Assembly (NCBI RefSeq): GCF_004216755.1
Contig: NZ_SGWZ01000001.1
Span: 620,001-684,000 of the forward strand
DNA: 64,000 nucleotides
Reading direction: 5' to 3'
Source: Kerstersia gyiorum
GTDB lineage: Bacteria > Pseudomonadota > Gammaproteobacteria > Burkholderiales > Burkholderiaceae_B
Shown here: positions 17,085-27,350 of the stretch, one piece after another
Numbering within the stretch: the first letter of the stretch is position 1
Layout: each line of letters opens with the position of its first letter
Translations under genes and position numbers: made by a program
Notes under the pieces: generated by a model
Database searches by the model: none
Told to the model about the DNA's origin: nothing
The model's input: only the letters and a program-made list of their open reading frames with translations

Positions 17085-18017
17085 CTAGTGAAACACGGCC
17101 TCCAGCGTGGGGGCCTGCAGCAGGCGCTGCGCCCATAGTGACAGGCTGGTGCCGTCCGCGTGCTGCAGTTTGTCGCGAGTGGCGGGAGATAACTCACCGA
17201 AACGCAGGCTCAGCAACTGCGCGAGCAAGGCTGCCTGACCTGCAGCCAGCCCTTCTTCATGCCCTTTCTGTTTGGCGTAATCCAGCGCCAGCTGTTCGTC
17301 TGCGATTGCCATTTCACGGCGCAGGGCGAGTAGCCGAAAGTCTCTGTCGGCATACATATCTTCCAGATGCTGCAAGGCTTCCCGCACAGGGGCGTGTTCG
17401 ATGCGGTTCATAGGATTCTCTTCCAGGTTGTGATGCAGGCAGGTCACCCAGTCAGTGAGCGCCGGCGGAAATGCATGCAGGGTTTCCGCCTTGGTGAGTT
17501 CGATTATATGGACCTGCATGGCCTGGCCCAATTGCACCGCGGGGAGCCGCGAGTCGCGCAAGGTAAAGTGCCAATCTGCCTGGCCGGGAACGTCCGGGTA
17601 CAGGTCGTGCTCCAGCAGGCCGATACTGATGGCAGGTTTAAGTGATTGATATTGCTGGCCTGCAGTCAACTGATCCGAGAGCATGCGGGCCAGATAGAAC
17701 ATATTGCACAAGGGCCATTGCGGGTAATGGCGCAGCTGCATTTCGACATTGAACAGGCTGCCGTGCGTATCCTGCGCCAGGATATCCAGAATAATCTGTT
17801 TGCTGGAAACGTCAGCCGGCAGAATATTCGGGTTACGTATCTGTACGACTTCTATGGGCGGTTCGCGGTAACGCACCGCATTGATCAGGTCGGTGAGCAG
17901 GTGCCGCTGCTGTGAAAACAGGGTCTTGAAGACCAGATCGTTACTGAGCGCCAAGGTCCGGCGCCTGAAGGGCGGCGGGATGGCATGCGTGCCGGTATCC
18001 GAGCGGGGAGTCGTCAT
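17085..18017 (-). CDS. Rpn family PD-(D/E)XK nuclease / transposase-like protein
   Basis: 310 residues. The N-terminal segment LALSNDLVFKTLFSQQRHLLTDLINAV, then DILAQDTHGSLFNVEMQL, gives the D...ExQ catalytic core of the PD-(D/E)XK fold. The C-terminus is helical and carries an AKQKGHEEGLAAGQAALLAQLLSLRFG region seen in this family. E. coli RpnA relatives nick DNA and promote RecA-independent recombination; many are phage-defence-linked or selfish. It stands alone between cca and the methyltransferase gene, with no inverted repeats or partner seen. Confidence 0.8.
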   Translation of the reverse strand: MTTPRSDTGTHAIPPPFRRRTLALSNDLVFKTLFSQQRHLLTDLINAVRYREPPIEVVQIRNPNILPADVSSKQIILDILAQDTHGSLFNVEMQLRHYPQWPLCNMFYLARMLSDQLTAGQQYQSLKPAISIGLLEHDLYPDVPGQADWHFTLRDSRLPAVQLGQAMQVHIIELTKAETLHAFPPALTDWVTCLHHNLEENPMNRIEHAPVREALQHLEDMYADRDFRLLALRREMAIADEQLALDYAKQKGHEEGLAAGQAALLAQLLSLRFGELSPATRDKLQHADGTSLSLWAQRLLQAPTLEAVFH

Positions 18018-18176
18018 GATGGTGCTGTGCCTGTATGCGAAAACGGGACAGGAACAGTCTGAAGGAGCGGCGGCAAGCTCGCGGGATGAAACGATCCCGT
18101 TCTGGATGGGGAGTTATACCCGCATCCTCAGGCAGCCAGCGGCTCGTGTGTGGGCGGGATGGCCAGCGAGGCACTT

Positions 18177-19367
18177 TCAGAGCATGTCGCGGCGGTCGCC
18201 TCGCAGGAAACCCAGCAGGGGGGCTTCGATGTCGCGCCCGATGACCAGGACTTTGAAGAGCTCGCCCATTTCCGCCTCTGACAGCAGCTTTTGTATCGGG
18301 GCCACCTGGCGCGCGTAGGCGAGGCTGTCGCTGCTGTCCAGGGTGGATAGCCATTCCAGCAGGCCGGCATTGGCCAGGAAACGTGCCTGGGAGGTATAGC
18401 CCAGAACCTCCAGGCCGCCTGCCAGCGCAGCATCCGCCATGGCGGTGAAGTCGACGTGCGCCGTGATATCCTGGGCGCCGGGCACGACCAGGGGATCGCC
18501 GTGCGCATGGTGGCGTAGATGGCACATCAGCGTGCCTTCGGCACGCTGCGGATGGTAGTACTCGTGGCGTGGAAAGCCATAGTCGATCAGCAGCGCGGCA
18601 CCGCGCAGCAGCCATCGGCCCATATCGTGTATCCAGGCCTCGGCGCGCAGATTGACTTCCGACACATAGCCGGGCAGGGGTGGCATGCGGCTGGCGACGG
18701 TGTCGGACAGATCGGCGGAAGCTGGCTGGTCCAGCCAGACAAACTCGCCCTGGTCACCCAGGCCGACATGTCGTTCAAGCAATTGGCCGCTGTCATCCCA
18801 GCGGAACAGCTTCACGGGCATGGCATCGAGCACCTCATTGGCAACGACGCAGCCTTGCCAGCCTGCCGGCAGGGTGTCGCGCCATTGCACGCGGTCGCCA
18901 AAACGCGCCAGGCGTTGTTGTTGACGCGCCCTCAGGTCGGCAGACAGCTCCAGGATTTCATAGCGTACCGGCAGCCCCAGCGCATCCAGGCTGTCCAGCA
19001 GGCCTTCGGCCAGCGCGCCGCTGCCTGCGCCGAATTCCAGCACGTTCAAACTGTCGATCTGTACCAGGACTTCTGCCATCTGGCGCGCCAGGGTCGCTGC
19101 AAAGGCTGGCGTGAGTTCGGGCGCGGTAATAAAGTCGCTGCCCGGTTGGGGGGCCGCACTGGCATCAGGATCGGCGGCGAGTTTGACCTGTGCGCCGCTG
19201 TAATAGCCCAGGCCCGGTTCATACAACGCCGTTTCCATCCAGGCGTCGAAGGGCAGGGCACCACCAGCCTGTCCAATTGCCGCTGCCAGGCGTTCGCGCA
19301 GCTGCTGGCTGACGGCCAGGGTGACGGGGTCCAGGCGTTGAATCAGGGTGTCCAGGGAAGGATGCAT
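18177..19367 (-). CDS. MidA/NDUFAF7-type SAM-dependent methyltransferase
   Basis: 396 residues from the ATG at 19367. Conserved stretches are LPFDAWMETALYEPGLGYYSGAQ, DFITAPELTPAFA, VLEFGAGSGALAEGLL (the SAM-binding loop) and VVANEVLDAMPVKLF. The family (DUF185) includes the mitochondrial arginine methyltransferase that acts on complex I NDUFS2; bacterial roles are less clear. The frame stays open upstream of 19367, but that part is low-complexity and lacks family similarity. It lies after rhlE and is separated from it by a terminator. Confidence 0.85.
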   Translation of the reverse strand: MHPSLDTLIQRLDPVTLAVSQQLRERLAAAIGQAGGALPFDAWMETALYEPGLGYYSGAQVKLAADPDASAAPQPGSDFITAPELTPAFAATLARQMAEVLVQIDSLNVLEFGAGSGALAEGLLDSLDALGLPVRYEILELSADLRARQQQRLARFGDRVQWRDTLPAGWQGCVVANEVLDAMPVKLFRWDDSGQLLERHVGLGDQGEFVWLDQPASADLSDTVASRMPPLPGYVSEVNLRAEAWIHDMGRWLLRGAALLIDYGFPRHEYYHPQRAEGTLMCHLRHHAHGDPLVVPGAQDITAHVDFTAMADAALAGGLEVLGYTSQARFLANAGLLEWLSTLDSSDSLAYARQVAPIQKLLSEAEMGELFKVLVIGRDIEAPLLGFLRGDRRDML

Positions 19368-19473
19368 GGCAGAGTGGCAAAAAGGCAGCGAGGGAAACGG
19401 GGTATTGTCCCATGCCGGGCGGCCGGGTGTGCAGGCCGTGCTGCACGCCAGAAGGGAGGATGGGGGCAGATAG

Positions 19474-19515
19474 AAAAAGCGGGAAGCGGCCCGGAGGGGC
19501 GGCTTCCCGCTTTTT
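19474..19515 (-). terminator. Intrinsic terminator after rhlE
   Basis: AAAAAGCGGGAAGC (19474-19487) pairs with GCTTCCCGCTTTTT (19502-19515). Read on the minus strand, a 9-bp GC stem is followed by five U residues, placed about 70 bases after the rhlE stop and before the methyltransferase gene. It is symmetric and could also stop plus-strand transcription. Confidence 0.85.
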
Positions 19516-19584
19516 TGCGGTACAGGCACCAGGTGGCGACGCGTCAGGGACGCTGCTGGGTCACCGAGTCAGTGCCGCGAGAGC

Positions 19585-21249
<1,665 letters not shown>

Positions 21250-21699
21250 AGGTAAAAAGTTTCCCAGGGACGCACGAAGGCATCCCGATAATGGGTGTAC
21301 GGCAGCAGGGCGGGAGAGGTGCCTGTGGCGGTACGGTTGAACGGAGCATCGTGCCGACCGGAACAACCGCAGCGCGTGGGTTCCTGGCGGAACCTGAGCG
21401 TAGGGAAAGAGGTCAGGGAGCGATGACGGCCATCATGGGCGAAGGTCTTGGACCGGACGACTGCTGGCGCACAGGGCGCGAAATGATGGCACGGACATAT
21501 GCAGTGCCGCGATTTTAGTGTTAACCCCAGGAAAAATCCAGGGATTTCAATTGGCTGTTGTTTTTTGCCGCGTGATTCGCGCAGTCGAAAGGTGCGCGCT
21601 GTGCCTGGACCCAGATCGGACAGCCAATGGAAGAAATACATTTCTTTCGTTCAGACACTTCTGGGGCGCAAGAAAAGATCTATCCATATCGCTTATCGC
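21250..21699 (-). other. Long intergenic/leader region between ung and rhlE
   Basis: About 450 bases with no convincing gene. The part nearest ung (21520-21690) is AT-richer and probably carries the rhlE promoter, leaving an untranslated leader of roughly 250 bases. Long leaders on RNA-helicase genes often mediate autoregulation or cold response; here that is only an inference. A short inverted motif ATCCCTGGATTTTTCCTGGGG (minus strand, about 21520-21545) was seen, but no strong hairpin. Confidence 0.35.
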
Positions 21700-22506
21700 T
21701 CATTCCGGAAACAGCCCTTCCTGCCGGCCTGCTTGGGATGTATCGGTGCGCCAGGCGATGGCTGGCAGGTGCCGTTCGGCCAGCCATTCGTTGACCCGGC
21801 GAAAATGCCCGCATCCCAGGAATGGTACCGGCGGGCGGCGGGCCGACAAGGGCGAGGGGTGGTTGGCGCACAGCACCAGATGACCCTGGCCTGCCGGCAG
21901 CAGCGCCTGCTTGGCCTGGGCGTGGCCGCCCCATAGCAGGAAGGCGGCAGGTTCTGCCCGGTCGGCAATATGGCGTATCAGTGCATCGGTGACGATTTCC
22001 CAGCCGCGTTTGGCATGGGCGGCTGGCTGGCCATCTTCCACTGTCATCACGGTATTGAGCAGCAGCACACCCTGTTCGGCCCAGCGGGTCAAGTCATTGC
22101 CCCAGTGGGCGATGGCCGTTGCGGCAGGAATTTCCGGTAGTGCGGCACGCGCGCCATCATCCCGGGCGATTTCCAGGAACATATTGCGCAGGCTGGGCGG
22201 GCGCTTCATGGCGTCCGGTACGGAGAAAGCCAGCCCCTGCGCCTGTCCCTGCCCGTGGTAGGGGTCCTGGCCGAGAATGACGACGCGGGTCTGGCGGGCG
22301 GGCGTCAGTGCCAGGGCCCGCCATGGATGCGGCGGATAGATCACGGCGCCTTCCGCCAGCCTTCGGGCCAGGAAAGCGGCGACGTCCTGCCGTGCCTGGG
22401 CGACAGCGGGTTGCTGCAATACGGCCAGCCACTCAGGGTCCAGGCCGGTAGTCTCGGGGTGCAGGATTTGCTGCGTCAGGGATGCGGGAGCGGGAAGGGA
22501 GGCCAT
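21700..22506 (-). CDS. ung: Uracil-DNA glycosylase
   Basis: Removes uracil from DNA as the first step of base-excision repair. About 268 residues. Motif 1 is VVILGQDPYHGQGQAQGLAFSV, with the catalytic Asp81 and water-coordinating His; the DNA-minor-groove loop is HPSPLSARRPPVPFLGCGHF. The segment LLLNTVMTVEDGQPAAH is the uracil-recognition part. The start at 22506 is chosen to give the family N-terminus; an ATG at 22545 is possible. It is transcribed toward rhlE. Confidence 0.95.
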   Translation of the reverse strand: MASLPAPASLTQQILHPETTGLDPEWLAVLQQPAVAQARQDVAAFLARRLAEGAVIYPPHPWRALALTPARQTRVVILGQDPYHGQGQAQGLAFSVPDAMKRPPSLRNMFLEIARDDGARAALPEIPAATAIAHWGNDLTRWAEQGVLLLNTVMTVEDGQPAAHAKRGWEIVTDALIRHIADRAEPAAFLLWGGHAQAKQALLPAGQGHLVLCANHPSPLSARRPPVPFLGCGHFRRVNEWLAERHLPAIAWRTDTSQAGRQEGLFPE

Positions 22507-22650
22507 GCGGAGCTGCCATGAGAGAACAACGATGGCGGCAAGCATAGCAGGTGGAGCGGCGGGCCTGCCCGGCCCAGGCTCCGGCAGCAGCACGCCGCCG
22601 TTGCGGCGGCGCGCCGGACTGGCGGGAGGCTGTTGCCCCGCCGTGGGGAA

Positions 22651-23013
22651 TCAACGGCGGGTGATCAGCGCACCCAGCAGGAAGGAAACCGCTGCGACCA
22701 CGCCCAGGGCCTGCCAGGGTTTGGCCTGGATGCATTCCTCGGCGGAATCGACGTAGCCGCGTACTGTCTGCGTAGCGGTGGCTGCCTTGTCTTCCACGAT
22801 GCCGCGGACCTTGTAAATCTGGTCTTCCAGGCGGGCGCGCAGTTCTGCGACGTCGGCGTCCTTGTCCTGCAGGGCAGCTTCCAGGTTGCCGAGCGCTTCC
22901 AGAACGTCCTCGCGCAGCGAGTCCTGTACATCCTGGCCGGCGCGTTTACCGACACTCTTGATTTCTTCGTAACCTTGTTCGAGACCACGGCTGGTGCGAT
23001 TCAGAATGCCCAT
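22651..23013 (-). CDS. DUF883 / ElaB-YqjD-type membrane-anchored protein
   Basis: About 120 residues. A long helical region with heptad character (VLEALGNLEAALQDKDADVAELRARLEDQIYKVRGIVEDKA) precedes a C-terminal GxxxG-type membrane segment (WQALGVVAAVSFLLGALITRR). This is the DUF883 layout; E. coli YqjD is a membrane-anchored ribosome-binding protein expressed in stationary phase. Start 23013 lies seven bases after AAGGAG; the ATG at 23016 is only four away. It faces the ectoine operon, leaving about 200 bases for the divergent promoters. Confidence 0.85.
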   Translation of the reverse strand: MGILNRTSRGLEQGYEEIKSVGKRAGQDVQDSLREDVLEALGNLEAALQDKDADVAELRARLEDQIYKVRGIVEDKAATATQTVRGYVDSAEECIQAKPWQALGVVAAVSFLLGALITRR

Positions 23014-23196
23014 CATCGTTCTCCTTGAAGATGCGTCCAGGAATAGACGCCATTAGCTTAATTATCGGTGGAAATCCCGATGGCGTCACCCTTGTTTTGT
23101 TGCCGGATGCTGCCATGCCTGCCCTGCTGCGCCGAAGATGTTTCCGGAGGTTATCCCTGGGTTGACCGAGATGGATGCTGTTCATATCATTCGTAC

Positions 23197-23224
23197 TGAA
23201 ATGAATTCTATTGAAGTGATTTCA
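23197..23224 (+). promoter_or_regulatory. Inverted repeat at the start of the ectoine operon
   Basis: TGAAAT (23197-23202) is mirrored by ATTTCA (23219-23224), 16 bases apart, immediately before or overlapping the first start codon of the MarR-type gene, in an AT-rich stretch (23180-23240). MarR proteins bind imperfect palindromes near their own promoter, so this is a candidate autoregulatory operator. No experimental motif is available for comparison. Confidence 0.4.
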
Positions 23225-23787
23225 TGGGGAATGATTCTGTGAAAAATAATAGCGGTGTGCAGGACTACGAGCTGCGCATCCTGCGCTCCCTGAGGCGCAT
23301 CACCCGCGCAATCGCCCTGCATTCCAGGCATCTGGAATCCTGCAGCCACATCACGGCGCCGCAGCTGGTCTGCCTGCGCATCGTGATTGAGGCCGGGCCG
23401 CTGACGGCGACGGCCATCAGCAAGGAAATGCACATCAGCCCAAGCACGGTGGTGGGCATCCTGGATCGCCTGGAAGACAAGGCCTTGATCCGGCGCGAGC
23501 GCGGCAAGGAAGACCGGCGCATTGTGTTCATCACGGCGACGCCAGCCGGCGTTGCGCTGGCGCGGCAGGCGCCCTTGCCATTGCAGCAGGCGCTGTCGGC
23601 CGGCTTGTCCAACCTGCCGGAGATAGAACGGGCGACCATCACGCTGTCGCTCGAACGTATCGTCGGGTTGATGGAGCCGGAATTGCCGGGCGCGCAGGCG
23701 GCGCCGGAAAGCGCAGCGGAATTGGCATCGCCCTTGCTGGAAGTGCCGGATGGCGATACGGCGCCTGAATCGGGGCTGGCGGTATGA
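23224..23787 (+). CDS. MarR family regulator of ectoine synthesis (EctR-type)
   Basis: 187 residues with a winged helix-turn-helix: HITAPQLVCLRIVIEAGPLTATAISKEMHISPSTVVGILDRLEDKALIRRER, then the wing KEDRRIVFITATPAG. The C-terminus is an acidic, Ala/Pro-rich extension. It overlaps ectA by the ATGA arrangement, so it is the first gene of the operon, as with EctR1 regulators in other halophilic or halotolerant proteobacteria. A GTG at 23239 with GGGGA eight bases ahead is an alternative start. The osmotic role is inferred from context. Confidence 0.85.
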   Translation: MGNDSVKNNSGVQDYELRILRSLRRITRAIALHSRHLESCSHITAPQLVCLRIVIEAGPLTATAISKEMHISPSTVVGILDRLEDKALIRRERGKEDRRIVFITATPAGVALARQAPLPLQQALSAGLSNLPEIERATITLSLERIVGLMEPELPGAQAAPESAAELASPLLEVPDGDTAPESGLAV

Positions 23788-24329
23788 GCGCCGCGGGCTA
23801 CCAGATCGCGCGCGGAGGTGCGCCTCCAGGCGCGGCGAATTACGTTCTGGATGCGCCCGTCGTGGCTGACGGCGCGGCCATCCATGCACTGATTGCGGCG
23901 AGCCCGCCGCTGGACCTCAATTCCGTCTACGCCTATCTGCTGTTGTGCGAGCATTTCAGCGCTACCTGCGTGGTAGCGCGCCAAGGCGCCGATATCGACG
24001 GCTTCGTTTCGGCCTACCTGCCGCCGGGACGCGAAGATACGATTTTCATCTGGCAGGTTGCCGTTCATGAGCGCGCCCGGGGCCAGGGATTGGCCCGGAA
24101 GATGCTGGCGCATTTGCTCGCGCGCCCCGCCATGAAGTGGGTGCGCTACCTGGAAACCACCATAGGACCTGACAACCACGCCTCGCGCCGCACGTTTGCG
24201 GCACTGGGCGAGGCTCTCGGTGCCCCTTGCACGGAACGTCCGTTGTTTGACGTTGCGTTGTTCGGCGGCGCCTCCCACGAGGACGAGCGTTTGCTGCGCT
24301 ACGGCCCGTTCCACTTTCCATCGCGTTGA
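23784..24329 (+). CDS. ectA: L-2,4-diaminobutyrate acetyltransferase
   Basis: Second step of ectoine synthesis: transfers acetyl from acetyl-CoA to the gamma-amino group of diaminobutyrate. 181 residues of GNAT fold. Visible family features are SPPLDLNSVYAYLLLCEHF, FIWQVAVHERARGQGLARKML (the acetyl-CoA P-loop, RGQGLA) and YLETTIGPDNHASRRTF. It overlaps the regulator gene. A 163-base gap containing a hairpin (24401-24433) separates it from ectB, more than in most ect operons. Confidence 0.95.
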   Translation: MSAAGYQIARGGAPPGAANYVLDAPVVADGAAIHALIAASPPLDLNSVYAYLLLCEHFSATCVVARQGADIDGFVSAYLPPGREDTIFIWQVAVHERARGQGLARKMLAHLLARPAMKWVRYLETTIGPDNHASRRTFAALGEALGAPCTERPLFDVALFGGASHEDERLLRYGPFHFPSR

Positions 24330-24400
24330 TCCTGTTCCCGGGCGCCGGCTGTATGTGCATGGCGCGGCCGGGCGGCGCAATGGTCATCCGGCGCAGTACC

Positions 24401-24433
24401 GGTTCCCCCCCCTTGGGCATGGCCCCGGGAACC
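24401..24433 (+). other. Hairpin in the ectA-ectB gap
   Basis: GGTTCCC (24401-24407) pairs with GGGAACC (24427-24433) around a 19-nt loop containing a C-run and GGGCATGGCCC. There is no U-run, so full termination is unlikely. It could set the ratio of upstream to downstream message or protect an RNA end. Confidence 0.4.
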
Positions 24434-24492
24434 AGGGGGCGGCTGGCGGGATGGGCGATGGATTCATTCAAAGATGAAGCAAGGGAGGAAGC

Positions 24493-25800
24493 ATGATGGA
24501 TTTGAAAATATTCGACCGGATGGAGTCGGAGGTGCGGGGATATATCCGCTCCTTTCCGGTGATATTCAGCCAGGCCAGGGGATCGCTGCTGGTCGACGAG
24601 GAAGGTGGCGAGTATGTAGATTTCTTCAGCGGCGCAGGCACGCTGAACTACGGCCATAACAATCCCGTATTCAAGGAAAAGCTGCTGGAATATCTCGGCG
24701 CTGACGGGGTCGTGCACGGGCTGGACATGGCCACCAGTGCGAAGAAGCATTTCCTTGAATCCGTGGAGCAACTGCTGCTTGCGCCGCGCGGCTGGCGCTA
24801 CACCCTGCAATTCACCGGGCCGACCGGCACCAATGCCGTGGAAGCCGCGCTGAAGATTGCCCGGCAGGTGACGGGACGCAGCAACGTGGTGTCGTTCACG
24901 CATGGCTTCCACGGCGTCAGCGGCGGTTCGCTGGCCACGACCGCCAACGAAAAGTTCCGGGAGGCCGCCGGAGTGGCGCTGGGCAATACGGCATTCATGC
25001 CCTATGACGGCTACTTCGGGCCGGATGTCGACACCATGGTCTATTTCGAGCGCATGCTGGAAGACCCGTCCAGCGGCCTGGACAAGCCAGCGGCGGTCAT
25101 CGTGGAGACGGTGCAGGGCGAAGGTGGGGTCAATGTCGCCACGGTGCGCTGGCTCAAGGAGTTGCAGCGCCTGTGCCGCCGCCATGAAGTCCTGCTGATC
25201 GTCGATGATATCCAGGTGGGCTGCGGCCGTACCGGAAAGTTCTTCAGTTTCGAAGCCATGGGCTTGCAGCCCGACATCATCACGCTGTCCAAGTCGCTAT
25301 CCGGTTTCGGCCTGCCCATGTCACTGGTACTGATGCGTCCGGAACTGGATATCTGGAAGCCGGGCGCGCACAGCGGCACGTTCCGCGGTAACAACCTCGC
25401 GTTCGTAACAGCAGCACAGGCGTTGGAGAGCTACTGGCGCGACGATGCCTTCAGCCGCGAAATAGCGCGCAAGGAGCGCAAGGTCAGGGACTGGTTGGAA
25501 AACCTGGTGCATAGCTACCCGGATGCGGGCCTGGCGGCACGGGGGCGCGGCCTGATACAGGGGCTGGTCTGCCAGGACGATCCGGCGCTTGCAGGCCGTA
25601 TCGCGGCCCAGGCGTTCAAGCATGGCGTGGTGATCGAAACGTCCGGCGCGCATGACGAAGTGCTCAAGCTGCTGCCGGCGCTGACCATTGAGGACGAACT
25701 CTTGGCGCGCGGCCTGGATGTGCTGGAGCGCAGCGTGGCCGAGGTGCTGGCCGTCTCGGGCCGCCGGGCACGGATTCTGAAAATCGGAGGAGTACGCTGA
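24493..25800 (+). CDS. ectB: Diaminobutyrate-2-oxoglutarate aminotransferase
   Basis: First enzyme of the ectoine path: makes diaminobutyrate from aspartate semialdehyde with glutamate as amino donor, using PLP. 435 residues. Class III features are SGAGTLNYGHNNP, TGPTGTNAVEAALKIARQ, and DDIQVGCGRTGKFFSFE followed by the PLP Lys in LSKSLSGFGLPMS. Two ATGs (24493, 24496) follow GGGAGG; spacing slightly favours the second. The stop overlaps the ectC start (TGATG). Confidence 0.97.
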   Translation: MMDLKIFDRMESEVRGYIRSFPVIFSQARGSLLVDEEGGEYVDFFSGAGTLNYGHNNPVFKEKLLEYLGADGVVHGLDMATSAKKHFLESVEQLLLAPRGWRYTLQFTGPTGTNAVEAALKIARQVTGRSNVVSFTHGFHGVSGGSLATTANEKFREAAGVALGNTAFMPYDGYFGPDVDTMVYFERMLEDPSSGLDKPAAVIVETVQGEGGVNVATVRWLKELQRLCRRHEVLLIVDDIQVGCGRTGKFFSFEAMGLQPDIITLSKSLSGFGLPMSLVLMRPELDIWKPGAHSGTFRGNNLAFVTAAQALESYWRDDAFSREIARKERKVRDWLENLVHSYPDAGLAARGRGLIQGLVCQDDPALAGRIAAQAFKHGVVIETSGAHDEVLKLLPALTIEDELLARGLDVLERSVAEVLAVSGRRARILKIGGVR

Positions 25801-26192
25801 TGCTGGTCAAACATGTGAATGACGTCGTGGGGACAAGTGACGAGGTCCGCACCGATACCTGGATGAGTCGCCGCGTCTTGTTGAAGAAAGACGGCATGGG
25901 GTTCTCGTTCCACGAGACCACCATTTTCCCCGGGACCGAAACCCATATCCATTACCGCAACCACCTGGAAGCCGTGTGGTGCATCGAAGGCGATGGCGAA
26001 ATCGAAACCATCGCCGATGGCCGCAAGTATGCGTTGGGGCCCGGCGTGGTCTATGCGCTGGATCAGCATGACGAACATTGGCTGCGCGGCGGCAAAGAGC
26101 CGCTGCGTGTGATCTGCGTTTTCAATCCGCCCTTGACCGGCAAGGAAGTGCACGACGCCGAGGGCGTCTATCCGCTGGCGCAGGAGAGCTGA
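25800..26192 (+). CDS. ectC: L-ectoine synthase
   Basis: Closes the ring of N-gamma-acetyl-diaminobutyrate to ectoine. 130 residues, a single cupin. Metal-ligand region FPGTETHIHYRNHLEAVWCIEGDGEIE and the later YALDQHDEHWLRGG match the family, and length is normal. It starts on an ATG overlapping the ectB stop, so translation is coupled. Downstream, about 50 bases separate it from ectD. Confidence 0.97.
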   Translation: MLVKHVNDVVGTSDEVRTDTWMSRRVLLKKDGMGFSFHETTIFPGTETHIHYRNHLEAVWCIEGDGEIETIADGRKYALGPGVVYALDQHDEHWLRGGKEPLRVICVFNPPLTGKEVHDAEGVYPLAQES

Positions 26193-26243
26193 GCCGTGAG
26201 CAATGCCGTGCGGTGTCTCGCCGCACGGAAAGGAGAAAACGTC

Positions 26244-27179
26244 ATGATTACCCCTACGCTGGACCCTTACGCATCCCGCACCGACCGCGACGCCGGCATT
26301 GTGCAGCGTGTCGAACCGGTCATCCACGGTGGCGGGAGCTATGCCGATGCCTTGAACCTCGGGCAGCAGGAAGCTTATACACGCGATGGTTTCATCGTGC
26401 TGGAGGATTTATTGCCCGCTGATGAAGTAGATATCCTGCTGGATGAGGTTGACCGGATGACTCGCGATCCTGCTATCCGGCAGCGCGAGGAGGCCATTAC
26501 GGAAAAAGGCAGCAATGCCGTCCGTTCCATCTTCCGTGTGCATGAACTGAGCCCCATCATCCAGGCGTTGGCCCAGGATGAGCGGCTGCTGAACGTGGCC
26601 CGGCTGATACTGGGGTCGGAAGCCTATATCCATCAATCGCGCGCCAATCTCAAGCCCGGCTTCAAGGGCAAGGATTTCTACTGGCACTCTGATTTCGAAA
26701 CCTGGCACGTCGAGGATGGCATGCCGGCAATGCGGGCGCTCAGTTGCTCGGTATTGCTGACGGACAACTCGGCGGTAAACGGCCCTCTGATGCTGATGCC
26801 CGGCTCGCAGAACCAGTTCATTTCCTGCGTCGGCCGTACGCCTGAGGCTCACTATAAATCCTCGCTCAAGCAACAGGAATATGGCGTGCCGGATCCGGTC
26901 AGCCTGCAGTTGCTTGCGGAGAAAGGCGGCGTGGTTCCGGTCATCGCCAGGGCCGGTTCAGTGGTGTTTTTTGATTGCAACACCATGCATGGTTCGAGCA
27001 GCAATATTTCGCCCTGGCCGCGAGCCAACGTGTTCATGGTCTACAACAGCGTCGAAAATCGCCTGGGCCCGCCGAAATACGGCCTGTCTCCACGTCCGGA
27101 GCACATTGCGGCGCGAGTTGGAGGCGAGCCCCTGGCGGCGCTGCCGGCGGGCACGTTCATGCAACGGGTCCGGGCGTAA
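26244..27179 (+). CDS. ectD: Ectoine 5-hydroxylase
   Basis: Fe(II)/2-oxoglutarate dioxygenase converting ectoine to 5-hydroxyectoine. 311 residues. The family signature FYWHSDFETWHVEDGMPAMR supplies the HxD iron ligands; the distal His lies in FFDCNTMHGSSSN and the 2-oxoglutarate Arg in SPWPRANVF. The ATG at 26244 follows AAGGAG with good spacing; an upstream in-frame ATG (26196) lacks this. It completes a regulator-ectABCD operon, so hydroxyectoine should be an end product. Confidence 0.96.
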   Translation: MITPTLDPYASRTDRDAGIVQRVEPVIHGGGSYADALNLGQQEAYTRDGFIVLEDLLPADEVDILLDEVDRMTRDPAIRQREEAITEKGSNAVRSIFRVHELSPIIQALAQDERLLNVARLILGSEAYIHQSRANLKPGFKGKDFYWHSDFETWHVEDGMPAMRALSCSVLLTDNSAVNGPLMLMPGSQNQFISCVGRTPEAHYKSSLKQQEYGVPDPVSLQLLAEKGGVVPVIARAGSVVFFDCNTMHGSSSNISPWPRANVFMVYNSVENRLGPPKYGLSPRPEHIAARVGGEPLAALPAGTFMQRVRA

Positions 27180-27350
27180 CAGGCGTGCCGGCGCAGGCGC
27201 AGGGCGTAGCGGCGCCGGGTGCTTAGAAGCGCCGTTCCCTGCGCTATTTGTGCATTAGTGAGTGTTCATCATAGCGGCGAAAGCCCGCTGGGCGAACGCG
27301 TTGGCGTTGAAGCTGCTGGTGCTTTTGTGAGGAGGAGCCTTGGGGTATGG

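Noticed and set aside
27180..27350. Terminator in the convergent gap between ectD and the Slam gene
   Set aside because: Only a 6-bp CGGCGC/GCGCCG stem (27210-27234) without a U-run was found; too weak to list.
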